64,000 nucleotides of DNA from Adenanthera pavonina (taxonomy: Eukaryota; Streptophyta; Magnoliopsida; Fabales; Fabaceae), in contig JAIVEN010000003.1 in NCBI GenBank assembly GCA_026686845.1, forward strand, positions 6,326,501 to 6,390,500. Reading direction: 5' to 3'. The notes beneath the pieces were generated by a model. That model saw only the letters and a program-made list of their open reading frames with translations, ran no database searches and had not been told where the DNA came from. Made by a program: the position numbers and the translations under genes. The first letter of the stretch is position 1; each line of letters begins with the position of its first letter. Below, piece after piece: positions 35,517-46,765 of this stretch.

Positions 35517-37085
35517 TCAAACATCCAAATTTAATGATGTTGGGGCAATTCCACCACAATGCTCTGTCATTTCTCGACGAAGTCTTTCAATTTCTGCCTC
35601 TGTCTGTGCCCTTAACGCTGCATCTTCTGGGTTTAAAGTCTCTCTCAACATGCTTATTTTCCTCACTATGCTTTTTATCTGCATACATTGAACAATACAG
35701 GTCACACATTCTCAGCATTTCATTCGTCACTTCTATAATAACCAAAAACGAAAAGATCGAGAAGGAACCTTTCTGTGTGGCCATCTGGCTAATCCTTCTT
35801 TACGGCATATCTTCTTCACAACTGTGGGGCATAAGTTCACTTCCTTGGCTGCCTCTTCAATAGGTAGATGAAAGAAGTCGCTGAAATCACTCAGTTTCAT
35901 CTTCCCTGCTCTCTCCCTCTGCACATTCAATGACCCCCCACAGCACCCATAACTTGTCAGCGATTATTAAAACAAAAGATAAAATACGAGACTCTACCTA
36001 TCTGCCTAATAATAATAGAGAAAAAAGACCTGTGTTGAAAGACAAGTCCTAGGAGTCCTATCTATATCCTCGGTCTCATCAGATGTTCCTCCTACAAAAC
36101 ATGATACATTGGAATTTAGATATCCAGGAAAATGTTATACACGAACAACACGAAGTGATTCTACTAAGGATTAAAGAAAATGAATGGGAAAGAGATGGAG
36201 ACTGACCAGAATAGTCGGTGTACATATCAAGGAATTCATCATTCATATCTTCAGTCCATTCCATTCCAATGCAGAGGGCTTCATAATAAGCTGACAGTGG
36301 ATCTTGCACAGTGTAGTACCCTGCTGCATTTTTCTCCACGTAGTACTGCATTATAAAATTCTTGATCTCTTCCACGCTTCTGCTGCAAAAACTGATCATA
36401 TCTCCAATTATTCAAACACAGTCAGAAGTTGTCCGTGGCAAGCCAACGAAATCAGTAAGTAAAACAGGACCAAAGAGTTTGAACGTAACGCACTCAAACA
36501 TTTGAATTTGATGATCGCCAGAGGAGCCCACATTAATATTCTGTCGATGAATTGCATGACAGATCATACCCAATCTGCCGTGAATCTCCAGTTTTGTGAA
36601 GTTAATCCCTGAACCAAACGCTCAAGGTGTAAGGGGGAAATAAACTAAAATTACCTGATAGTTTTGGTGATAGCCCAAATCTTACCATTAGTATGAATTA
36701 TTTCTCTGAGAACTTGACAGCAACTACAAAGAAAAGGAACTGGTGGTTCTGGCCAGTGTGAAAGTTGAATCACTTCAGTTAAATTCTGTGAACCCATTTT
36801 TTCTTGACCTGGATGACTTTCCCCGTGAAGTTCAGATGGGCCCGCTCCAAAGTTGCCTGCTTTATGGGAAAAATCACGCATGGAAGTATCTTGAATCATT
36901 TGACCCGAATACGGATCATTAGTACGTAAAATTGCGTCACTTTGTTGTGGGAGTGAAGAAGAATACTGCTCATTGGATAGATTTGCATGGGTGGGATTAT
37001 GATCATTCCGGAAGTCGAGGATGTTATGGGACAGTGGGAAATCGTACGGATTATTATAGAGAACAATAGACCAGGGATCCGCCAT
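35517..37085 (-). CDS. RKD: RWP-RK domain transcription factor, RKD type
   Basis: The product is a nuclear DNA-binding protein of the plant RKD family; relatives control egg-cell identity and early embryo or germ-cell programmes. Exons are 37085-36686, 36608-36494, 36382-36207, 36091-36030, 35918-35769 and 35678-35517. All have GT-AG borders and consistent phases, giving 354 residues. The N-terminal 130 residues are low in complexity. A conserved middle region (FLCSCCQVLREIIHTNG to DMYTDYSG, about 117-231) follows. The RWP-RK domain spans about 257-306, with the signature RWPHRK at 296-301 and KKICRKEGLARWP before it. A heptad-like C-terminal helix (ISMLRETLNPEDAALRAQ and on) follows and should form a coiled coil. 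The start is the only in-frame ATG near the exon 1 border. No broken codon is seen, so the gene looks functional. Confidence 0.92.
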
Positions 37086-37640
37086 GCATTAGGATCACGA
37101 TTGGAAACAAAATGCTTTCTCCTCTCTGCTCTGATCGATTATTGTTGCTTTCAGGGAATACAGTAGCGGCGCTAAGCGCCGCCACAGAGTGCGGAGCTTG
37201 ATGTGGGGTCCTTGGCAGCGTCGTTGCCCGTCTTCTTCGAAGGAGATAAAACTTAATAAGTTTCGTCCGAACAGAAGTTAAATAGGGGAAAGAAAGAGGC
37301 GCCAGAGGTAGTTAATAACCGTTAGAGAACGTCGGTTGACATGAAAGGGATTCGCTCATCCTATACGGAAAGACGACATCACTTTGTTTAGAGAAAATTT
37401 TTAATCGAAACGTCACAGAACATAGTAAAACGACTCGCGCGTCGCCTCACCGTTTCGGCAAAAGGGGAAAATTGTTTCTGCCCAAAAAAAGAATTTTTTT
37501 TAAATCTATCCACATATTTTTTTTAAATACCAACTGATTCCGAACGCTACAGTCTAAATTAATCCAAAGCGAATCTGAGTCGGATCACATGATATAACAC
37601 TATTCAACGACAACATTTTATCTTGCTCAGTAAGAACAAT
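37086..37640. promoter_or_regulatory. Divergent intergenic region between RKD and the omega-amidase pseudogene
   Basis: About 0.55 kb separates the RKD start codon from the first block of the omega-amidase pseudogene on the opposite strand. It is GC-richer than average up to about 37460. A perfect 8+1+8 palindrome GCGGCGCTAAGCGCCGC lies at 37166-37182, about 80 bases upstream of the RKD ATG, in its leader or core promoter. No MITE or other transposon end is seen here. Confidence 0.5.
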
Positions 37641-38282
37641 TACTGAAAGAAAGAGCCCAGGCCCCACCAACCATTCCCTTGCCCACTCCCCTTCTCAGTC
37701 AGGCATGTTCTTGGCCTTCTTTTTGGTCTTGCTGAATGGTATTTCTGGGATTTGAGTGACCCCCGATAAGGAGAGGAACATTGCCCATGCTCGGAAGGCC
37801 ATTGAGGAAGCCATCGCCCATTGCCGGTAAATTCTGTCATTTCTCATTTCATTTGAGATAATTTGCAATACATTTATTCTTCTTGAATAAGCTGTCGTGT
37901 TAACATGGATCATGTGTCTTGCCAGAGCAGAGCCACTAGAGTGGTTTCTTCGTCCTTCGTTTAAATCGCCGAAAGTTCTTCCATCTAAACCTGCTTCTTC
38001 TATACTAACGTTACAGTTTGTACTACTATGATCATCTTGGTCTAATTGTACCTTGCAAGGAAATATGGAACAGTCCATATTCAAATGACAGTTTTTCCGT
38101 CTACGCTGAGGATATTGATCAATACTTGAGGCGACGCATGTCCTTCAATTGCCATGCTGTTGAAGTCTCTAGTCTCTTACATATCACTGTATTTGGTAGC
38201 TCTATACAGGAACTTTCTGGAGGACTGTTATACAACACTTGTTGTGTCCTTGGCACCGATGGAAAGCTAAAAGCAAAACACC

Positions 38283-39209
38283 TGGCTAATATATATATAT
38301 ATATATATATTTTAGATGAAAGAGGAGAAAATCCATCACTCAAAAAATATGTACAACTGAGAAAAAAGGGAAATTACCCATTCCTATCATTTTCCAGAGC
38401 CTTGTAACAGAAAGAACAGGCTTCAAGGAAAGTACAAAAGAATTGAGAAAGATCAAAAACATTGTGTGCTAAAAGAAAAGCAACCCTATTTGCTTCACCG
38501 AAATTAAAATTGATATATATTAACGGACCAGTTCCTGAAAAGGAAGCTACGCACGTCTGATATGACATCATGAAAGAGGTGGAAGAAAGAGTCATCACGA
38601 GTGAGCAAGCTAGTAGCAACAGCATTATCACAGGTCGGTAAACATTGACTTACTTCAAACCAAGATCCAGCAGAGGAAAAGGCCCTGAAGGATCCCTCTG
38701 AGATACACAATGGCAATGGAAGAGTGGTTCATCCTGAAACTGAAGCCGTGGATCCATTCCCCTTCACAACCTTTTATAACACCTCCCGGGCGCAGAAACC
38801 ATCATCTCTAACTGTACCACTTATATCTAACCTTACCTCACCATGTGCAGGGGGAAACCATTTGTAGTGATGGACAGGGTGGGCACTTTTTTGGACACTT
38901 AACAAGCCAAGAAGCTTTGTGTCAAAATGAGCACGTTGCAGAATGGCAAATCTGGACCTGTTAGGATCAGTGGAGGTCACGTGGTCATTGTATATGATCT
39001 AGTGATTGTATAAAATATTTCTTGTACTTAATTTTGTTGTGTCTGCCACTATCATTCACTTGCCCATCCTCGATCATTATAAACATAAATTGACTGCCGA
39101 CATTTCATGTTGCAAAATTAGTTTGAATTTCATAATTGACTAAGATCTGGATGATCGATAATAACAGTTGATTGCTTGTTTAAAATCTGACATCCTAGTG
39201 TTATCACAG
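38283..39209. other. Intron-position DNA of the omega-amidase pseudogene
   Basis: The segment begins with an (AT)n microsatellite at 38289-38310. Bases 38500-38990 have higher complexity and open stretches on both strands (plus-strand GGHFFGHLTSQEALCQ, for example) that I cannot assign. It may contain another decayed gene or repeat fragment. Confidence 0.35.
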
Positions 39210-39603
39210 ATACACCTGTTTGATATTGACATCCCTGGGAAGACTACATTTACAGAATCAAATTCTCTTACAGCTGAGGTGACTCCTACCATTGTGGACA
39301 CGGGTCTATGGTCTACCTATCAATAAAATATTATGCAATCCTTGTTTCTTTCTATATATCTATCATTATGTAAATAGAAAGGCAGTACATGTCAAGGTGT
39401 TGATGCTAAAATTGGCAGACTGCAGATCTAGAAGAAGGATGATTAGAAGAAATAAAAATTGTAAACCTTTATGACCCTGTTATTTTAGCCTCTAGAATGT
39501 TTTGCATTGTACATTCTTATACATTTTTAGGTTTCATCTTTAACCAACATGCCGTGCCTTTCTTTAGATACTAGTTTGACAAGTAATATTTTAACAATCA
39601 ACT

Positions 39604-40300
39604 ATATGCCTGTTTGAATAAGAAAAAAAAAAGTGATTATGAGATCCATAAGTGATTATGTGTTGGAGTTGCCAAAATGAAGTAGTTTTTAAATAAGCAC
39701 TTATGCCTCAAATAAATATTTATGGAAGATGCTGATTTTTTTTACATATGATAATTAGTTATCCTCCTATAATTATTTATTTCATTTTTTCTTCTTAGTG
39801 TCTATTTGGATTGGAAAAAATAAGTGATTATGTGTTAGTATTGTTAAACAGAAGTAATTTTCAATGAGCACTTATACTTCAAATAAGTGCTTATAGAAGA
39901 AGCTGATTTTTTCTACTAATGATAATCATTTATCCTTCTATAATCACTTATTTCATTTTTCCTTCTCATTATTCATCAAACAATCACTTAAACCCCAATA
40001 TCTAAACACATTTCTTTTTTCAAAATCACTTATAGGGTAAAAATATCCAAACACAAATCACTTTTAACATAATCACTTATTCTCATAGTCACTTATACAT
40101 AATCCAATCTAAACATATCCTTATTATCTACTTAATAATCACTTAAACCCCAAATCCAAATATATTTCTTTTCTCAAAATCACTTATGGGGTAAAAATAT
40201 CCAAACACAAATCACTTTTGACATAATCACTTATTCTCATAATCACTTTTAAATAATCACTTATCCTCATAATTACTTATATATAATCCAATCTAAAAAC
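39604..40300. mobile_element. MITE nested in a MITE of the same family
   Basis: The family has a TTTGGATTGG-type end, many TAAGTGATTAT repeats on the left and ATAATCACTTAT repeats on the right, so each copy folds on itself. Here the order is left arm (39604-39792), complete inner element (about 39797-40125), right arm (about 40126-40300). The two left halves align with each other, as do the two right halves. It is non-coding and of hAT-like style; the superfamily is not proven. Confidence 0.6.
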
Positions 40301-41696
40301 ACCATATCTCTGGGTGGGGCTTTTTATTTTTAAACTACATTTGACTGTTAGTTTTGGTAATTATGGTTCACCTTCTGCATGTGTGATAAAGCAAGAAAAA
40401 GTTTTTTTGAGCAGAAAAGATTAGAAGGAGAGGGGATGATAAGACAAGTGCAAGATAAGCTTTAACATTATTTTATCACACTTTTTCTTAAAAAAAATTA
40501 AAATTAAATTGACTTAAGTAAATAAAACTGAAGAGAAAAGAAAGCAAGTTTGTGTTCAACCATTTTTATCTCTTGGATAACACATTCTCATCAGAAAAAC
40601 TTATATGATGAATACGGTCTTATTTTCATTCTTCCTTGAAATCTGCATTGTGGAATTTTTTCCATTTAGTAATGATTCGATTCATGCAGAACTGGCAATC
40701 ATATATGCAGCAAGAGGTTTGTGTTCTTTTTTTTTTTTTCTTCTTCTATTAACTCACCTACAAGCATTAAATTGCTGATAATTGGTTGGGGATCATGATT
40801 TGAGTTTTCTTAGGAGCCTTTTTATTGTCCAATTTTTGTGTCAAAAACCTGGGGAGAAAGGTTAAGTGAAAGGTTTAAGCACAAATCTCTATCTAATTTC
40901 AGTTAATTGGATTTTGCCTCGATCTGTTTGGTCTCATGATAGATTCACAGTTTGAAAGTGTAGGTTTTGCATTAAGTGGAAATGAATAGAATAAAACGAG
41001 ACTGGCTACACATTCTTCAGCATTTCTGCCTCTTATTCCATTTCTTCCTTGAGGTGATTAATAATTTAATGATATTTCAGTCCCTTGACTGTGTTAACTA
41101 TGGAATTTCACTCTTATGTAGATTATTTAGACTTTAGGTGCTCACTTGCTTGGCTGTCCCGGGGCATTTAACTTGACAACTGGACCATTGCATTGGGAGT
41201 TATTGCAGAGGGCAAATTGGCATAACATGGAACTTGATGTACAATTGACACCTTGAAACATATAAAATGGGATTTTCTTTTAAGAAAGAGACTACAAACT
41301 TATATGTTTGTCCTAAGTTTCCAGCTGGCAACCAATACCTGAATAAATTGAAATTTGCAAGTCAGGTGCTGTACAGAAACACTCGCAGTAGAGATTAATT
41401 CAGATAAACCTGGTCACAAATAGAGCCCGAAATTTTGATCATTAAAATATAACGAGGCTACCTTTCATCTCCCTCATTTCCGATTCTTCAGCACTTGGAT
41501 GCTTTACTTTTAAAATTATTATGGATTAAACAATAATGACCTGATATATTCCTTCGCTGATGTGTAGTTTATTTTTCATATGCGGGGCCACGGATAAGCT
41601 GGTAATTCAGGGATCTCTTATTTTTCTTAGTTTTAGTGGGTATGCACAGAATATTTTTTCCAAAGCCCAAAAACATGAAGATCTCAATACCACCTA

Positions 41697-42161
41697 TGTT
41701 ACGAAATATAGGTAGACAGAAAGTAAAATATTGTACTAAAAAATCACACGAGATTAGAAAAAATTCCCAAAAAAGATTGGAAACGTCACAAATGGTCCCA
41801 TTTAATATCCAATCTCCTAGACAGAATTTTTCTTACTCAAATATAATTTAATGACATAATATATCATTATAACTATACCCTATAACAGCTATTTGAAGAA
41901 TAAATAACAAAATAAAGAACACTATAATTTAATGAGGTTCGACAAATTTTGCCTATCTCCTCTAACACTATCACAATATTATTTTACCAAAAAAGCTACA
42001 AGTGAAATATTACAAATGAGAAAGAAACAAAATATCTAATTATCAAATATATTGATAATTGATAGGATGAAAATTTTAACGTTCCTGAGCTTCTTTAAAT
42101 ATCAATCACTGAGCCATTAACCTTTCCTTTTTTTCGATGTGAGACTTTGTCATTTACTACA
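41697..42161 (-). repeat. 3' LTR of the copia element
   Basis: This is the 465-base copy at the low-coordinate end. It begins TGTTACGAAATATAGG and ends TTTACTACA on the plus strand, and is preceded by ACCTA. The adjacent polypurine tract shows it is the 3' LTR in element orientation. Confidence 0.95.
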
Positions 42162-42735
42162 AATCTCCACCTTGACAAGTTCCACATCTTTAGATTTTAA
42201 CGACATTGATTAAGCCTAAACAAAATTTGAACTTAATTGCAGTCACTACTTTTGTTAACATATCAACAGGATTCTCAATTGTCCAAATTTTCTGGATTCT
42301 TACTCCACCTTCTTCCAAAATCTCTCGCACAAAGTGATATCAGACATCAATGTGCTTCGTCCTTGCATGATAAACTTGATTCTTTGCTAAATGGATTGCA
42401 CTTTGACTATCATAATGCACTTTGACATACTTTTACTCAATCTCTAGTTCACCAAGTAATCCTTGAAGCCAAATTGCTTCCTTCACAGCCTCTGTGATTA
42501 CCATATACTCTGCCTTTGTAGTAGACAAAGCAACTATAGACTGTAAGGTAGACTTCCAACTAACTAGTGCTTTTGCCAAAATGAATATATAGCCTGTAGT
42601 CGATCTTCACTTATCTAAGTCACCAGCATAATCTGAATCACAATATCCAACTATAAGCTGACTTCCTTGCTGCTCAAAAATCAGTCCAACATCCATCGTA
42701 TTATGGATGTATCGTAATATCCATTTCACAGCTTG
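42162..42735 (-). pseudogene. Copia RNase H domain, degenerate
   Basis: The minus strand shows the usual end of copia pol: WILRYIHNTMDVGLIF, GYCDSDYAGDLD followed by a stop, SLVSWKSTLQSIVALSTTKAEY, and a C-terminal SQSAIHLAKNQVYHARTKHID. At least three in-frame stops are present. It is part of the single pol frame of the parent element. Confidence 0.8.
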
Positions 42736-43540
42736 TCAATGCTCCTTTCCAGGATCATGCATGTACCTGCTCATAACTCCAACTGCCTGTGAAATGTCAG
42801 GCCTTGTACAAACTATAGCAGACATCAAGCTACCAACAACATTTGCATATGGTACTTTAGACATGTATCCCCGTTTTGCTTCATTCTTCGGTGACATATC
42901 GGTACTGAGTTTGAAATATGGAGCAACTAGAGTATTAATGGATTTTGTCTTCTCATTCAAACCAAACTGCTCCAACACCATTCTCAAATATTGTTTCTGA
43001 GTTAAACAAAGTATCCTTAGTCTTCTATCTCTGATTATCTCCATGCTAAGTATTTTCTTTGCTTCACCTAGATCCTTCATCTCAAACTCTCTTTTCAACT
43101 AAGCCTTCAACTTCTCAATTTCTATCGGACTCTTGGAAGCAATCAACATACAAAAGAAGATATATGAAGGACCCATCTTGTAGCTTGTGAAAATACACAC
43201 AATTGTCATATTTGCTTCTTGTGTACTTCTGTCCTATTATAAACTTGTCAAATTGCTTGTACCATTGCCTTGGAGATTGCTTCAAGCTGTACAACGATTT
43301 TTGAAGTTTACACGCTAAGTTTTTCTTATTAGTAATTATGAATCCTTCTAGTTGAGTTATATAGATTTCCTCTTCCAAATCTCTATGTAGAAATGTAGTT
43401 TTTACATCCAATTGAACTAGTTCAAAATTCAATTGTGCCATTAAAGCCAATAAAATTTTGATGGAGGAATGCTTAACAATTGGAGAAAATACCTCATTAT
43501 AATCAACTCCCTCATTTTGAGCATAGCCTTTTACCACCAA
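42736..43540 (-). pseudogene. Copia reverse transcriptase domain, broken
   Basis: The 5' part (43540-43115) reads GYAQNEGVDYNEVFSPIVKH and QLDVKTTFLHRDLEEEIY, typical of copia reverse transcriptase. The catalytic YVDD is disrupted: after YVD the next codons are lost by a short deletion that shifts frame and leads to a stop. The downstream part (43098-42736) continues in another frame with KDLGEAKKILSMEI and ending near RYMHDPGKEH. The enzyme is inactive. Confidence 0.9.
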
Positions 43541-44296
43541 TCTTGCCTTGTAGCGTACATCACTTTGGGTAGGAAATCCTTCTTTCTTTGCATATATCTA
43601 TTTGCACCTAATTGCCTTCTTTTCCTCTGGTAGACTAGCCAATTTCCAGGTCTAATTTTTATGAAGAGAGTCTATTTCTTCATTCATGGCAATCCTCCAC
43701 TTTTCCTCCTCTAAGCTTTGGATTGTTTCATTATAAGTGGTAGGAATATCATTAGTTGCAATTGAGTATGCACAAGCCACCATATCAGAAAAATGAGCAG
43801 GTTTTCTAATTGTCCTCTTTGACTTATGTGTTGCAATTGATTCATGTTGCTGTGGAAGTTCTTGAGCCTGAAGCTCCTATATATTAGAATATCCTTCCTC
43901 CATAGGAGAATAATCAGTAATTTCTCTATCTGCTGGGATTTCAATTCTTTCAGACTCCACCTGCTTTATAGTACCATTTGTCTGCCTAGTATCTATTTTT
44001 TTTAACATGGTAGATTCATCGAAGGTGACATTCCCATTGAAGATTATCTTCTTTGTCTCAGAACATCATAGACGATAGCCTTTTATTCTAGAGGTGATCC
44101 CTAGAAAAATTGCTTTCCTAGCTCTTGAATCCAACTTTGATTCTTTAACATGATAATATGCTGTGGAACCAAGCACATGTAAAGAATCATAATCTGTAGC
44201 AGGCTTCTCAAACCATTTCTTTAATGGCGTCTTCCCACCAATAGTAGCAGACGGTCGACGGTTGATGAGGTGACATGCATATGTTACAACTTTGGC

Positions 44297-44911
44297 CTAA
44301 AATTCTCTACCCAACTCAGCATTGGATAACATATACCAAACTTTCTTCAACAATGTTTGATTCATGCGTTCAGCCACTGCATTTTGTTGTGGTGTAGATT
44401 TGACTGTGAAGTGTTTGATAATACCATCAGCTTCGCAAATTTTCTTGAAATGATCACTTTTGTATTCTCCACCATTATATGTACGAAGACATTTGATCCT
44501 TTTACCTGTCTGAGTCTCCATCATCTTTTTTCACTTGATGAATACTCCTAACACTTTATCCTTCATCTTCATCGTATACACCCATACTCTCTAGAAAAAA
44601 TCATCAACAAAGGTTATATAGTAGTGTTTCCCTCCTAAAGAGCTTGTTTTAGAGGGTCCCCATAGATCAGAATGGACATAATCCAAGATACCCTCAATAT
44701 TGTGGATTACTGTCCTAAACTTCACCCTTGTTTGTTTTCCTTTAAAGTAATGCTCACAAAAATCCAATTCACAGGTTCGAGCTCCTTTCAACAATCCTTG
44801 TTTCATGAGAAGATTCAAGGATTTTTCACCTACATGCCCCAAGCGCATATGCCATAGCCTACTTGTTTCTAACTCTCGATCCTCTGTGGAAGTTGCTGCA
44901 ACTATCCCCAT
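44297..44911 (-). pseudogene. Copia GAG-pre-integrase and integrase core, broken
   Basis: The first segment (44911-44591) contains LWHMRLGHVGEKSLNLL, a CX2-4C-type zinc site (CELDFCEHYFKGKQ) and DYVHSDLWGP with the first catalytic Asp. The second (44524-44297) has CLRTYNGGEY, in which the usual second catalytic Asp of SDNGGE is replaced by Tyr, and TPQQNAVAERMNQTLL. A stop or shift separates them. It is not functional. Confidence 0.85.
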
Positions 44912-45472
44912 AATTGTACTACCTGAGCAGTGGTACAGATTGTTGCTTTTTTCGAGTTCCCTTCATCACCATGCGAGCACCAGAAATAATCTTCATCGCT
45001 CTATCTTTTATTCTTATTTTAAAACCTTTAGCTTCTAAGGTTCCCATTGAAATAAGATTCTTCTTTGCTTCTGGTACATATATGATTGATCTATCTTGAT
45101 TTTTTAGAGAAATGGACCCAATCCCATATGTGGTAAGAGGGGCATCATTTGATGTGTAGATAACTTCACCATTTAGTTCTTTAAGATCAAAAAACCAATT
45201 CATCTAAGAATACATATGATGACTACAAGCTAAATCCATCATCCATACATCAGAAGCTCCTATTGATAATGTAGCAAGTAAGAAGTTTGATTCTTCATCA
45301 TCACACTCAGCTGCATTTGATTTTGCTATAGCCTTTTTTTATGAGCTTTACCCTTATTTTTCAACTTTGGGCAATCTTTCTTCTAGTGTCCTTTCTCCTG
45401 ACAGAAGGCACACTCATCTTTGCTTAGTCTAGGCCTTAATTTGGATCTCCCTTTTTTGCTTTTACTCTTGTT

Positions 45473-46171
45473 CTACAAACGACCTCTGATTAACAAAACT
45501 TTCGCATCTCCGTTTGAACTTCCTTGTTTGTCCTTCTTTCTCAATTCGTAGCTATACAACGAGATACACACTTCACTTAGAGATAAAGCAGTCCTTTCGT
45601 GAAGTAAAGTGGTTTTAAGAAATTCAAACTCCTTAGGAAGTTCTCCCAACAACATTAGAGCTAGATCTTCATCCTTGAAGGTCTCATCCATATTCATCAA
45701 ATCGATAACCAACTGATTAAAGTTAGTGATGTGACTATTCATAATGGTACCTGGAACATAAGTGAAGCGAAACACCCTTTTCTTCATATGGAGCTTATTC
45801 TGACTGTTTTTCTTTGGAAACTTCTCTTCTAGAGTCATCCACAATTTATTTGTAGATGTTTCCTTAGAAAATACATATCTCTGCTCTCTAGAAAGACACG
45901 AACGAATTATACCACATGTTAACCGATTGATGGTCTTCCAATCTTTCTCCTCAACATTATCTGGTTTTTGTTCTTTAATGGCAATGTCTAGACCTTGCTG
46001 GAAGAGAGCATCTAGAACCTCACTTTGCCACATTCTGAAATGACCCGAGCCATAAAAAATTTTCACCACAAATTTCATATTTGTCATCGCAATTCTTGCC
46101 CAAATGGATGACAATGAAATTGCAGGCGTTGTTGGTGTGGATCTTCTTGTGCTGTCCTCCAATTCGGTCAT
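45473..46171 (-). CDS. Copia gag (UBN2-type) reading frame
   Basis: This 232-codon frame starts at an ATG about 130 bases inside the 5' LTR end, the usual place for copia gag. It contains FYGSGHFRMWQSEVLDAL and CLSREQRYVFSKETSTNKLW, matching the gag/UBN2 polyprotein domain that forms particles. The zinc knuckle lies downstream at about 45385-45425 (CAFCQEKGH) and is cut by a stop before its last Cys. The frame is the best-preserved part of the element. Confidence 0.8.
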   Translation of the reverse strand: MTELEDSTRRSTPTTPAISLSSIWARIAMTNMKFVVKIFYGSGHFRMWQSEVLDALFQQGLDIAIKEQKPDNVEEKDWKTINRLTCGIIRSCLSREQRYVFSKETSTNKLWMTLEEKFPKKNSQNKLHMKKRVFRFTYVPGTIMNSHITNFNQLVIDLMNMDETFKDEDLALMLLGELPKEFEFLKTTLLHERTALSLSEVCISLYSYELRKKDKQGSSNGDAKVLLIRGRL

Positions 46172-46284
46172 AACTATTCTTCAATAGTCTTCGATGCGGA
46201 GGCCAAAAATAGCCTAAGGGATCCTTTTCTGATGTGGGAGATTAGATTAAATTGTAACCACAAAGCATACTAAGAATAACCTTT

Positions 46285-46298
46285 GGCTCTGATACCAA
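46285..46298 (-). other. Primer-binding site of the copia element
   Basis: The minus strand reads TTGGTATCAGAGCC immediately inside the 5' LTR. It is complementary to the 3' end of plant initiator Met-tRNA, the usual primer of copia elements. Confidence 0.9.
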
Positions 46299-46299
46299 T

Positions 46300-46765
46300 T
46301 GTTACGAAATATAGGTAAATATAGAGTAAAATATTGCACTAAAAAATTACACAAAATTAGAAAAAATTGCCAGGACAGATTGGAGGAGTCACAGACAATC
46401 CCACTTAATACCCAATCTCCTAGACAAATTTTTTCTTACTCAAATGTAATTTAATGGCACAATATACTATTACAACTATACCATATAATAGCTATTTGAA
46501 GAATAAATAACAAAATAAATAATACCATAATTTAATGAGGTTTGACAAATTTTGCATACCTCTTCTAACACTATCACAATATTATTTCACAAAAAAAGGC
46601 TACAAGTGAAATATTACAAATGAGGAAGAAAGAAAATATCTAATTATCAAATATATTGATAATTGATGGGATGAAAATTTCAACGTTCTTCAACTTCTTT
46701 AAATATCAATCACTGAGCCATTAACCTTTCCTTTTTTTCGATGTGGGACTTTGTCATTTACTACA
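46300..46765 (-). repeat. 5' LTR of the copia element
   Basis: This is the 466-base copy at the high-coordinate end, followed by ACCTA. It aligns over its full length with the copy at 41697-42161, with scattered substitutions. Confidence 0.95.

Larger units (their letters stand above)
41697..46765 (-). mobile_element. Complete but defective Ty1-copia retrotransposon
   Basis: Two LTRs (41697-42161 and 46300-46765), each starting TG and ending CA, flank a 4.1-kb internal region. A perfect 5-base duplication ACCTA flanks the whole (41692-41696 and 46766-46770). The primer-binding site next to the right LTR reads TTGGTATCAGAGCC on the minus strand (initiator Met-tRNA). The polypurine tract AAGGTGGAGAT lies next to the left LTR. 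The internal order on the minus strand is gag, zinc knuckle, integrase, reverse transcriptase, RNase H, which defines copia. Stops and frameshifts break every domain except part of gag, so the copy is dead. The LTRs differ at several percent of positions by eye, mostly transitions, so insertion was not recent. It sits inside the omega-amidase pseudogene. Confidence 0.95.

Noticed and set aside
42237..45099. Plus-strand open frames within the copia element
   Set aside because: All are antisense to gag-pol, which is encoded on the minus strand.
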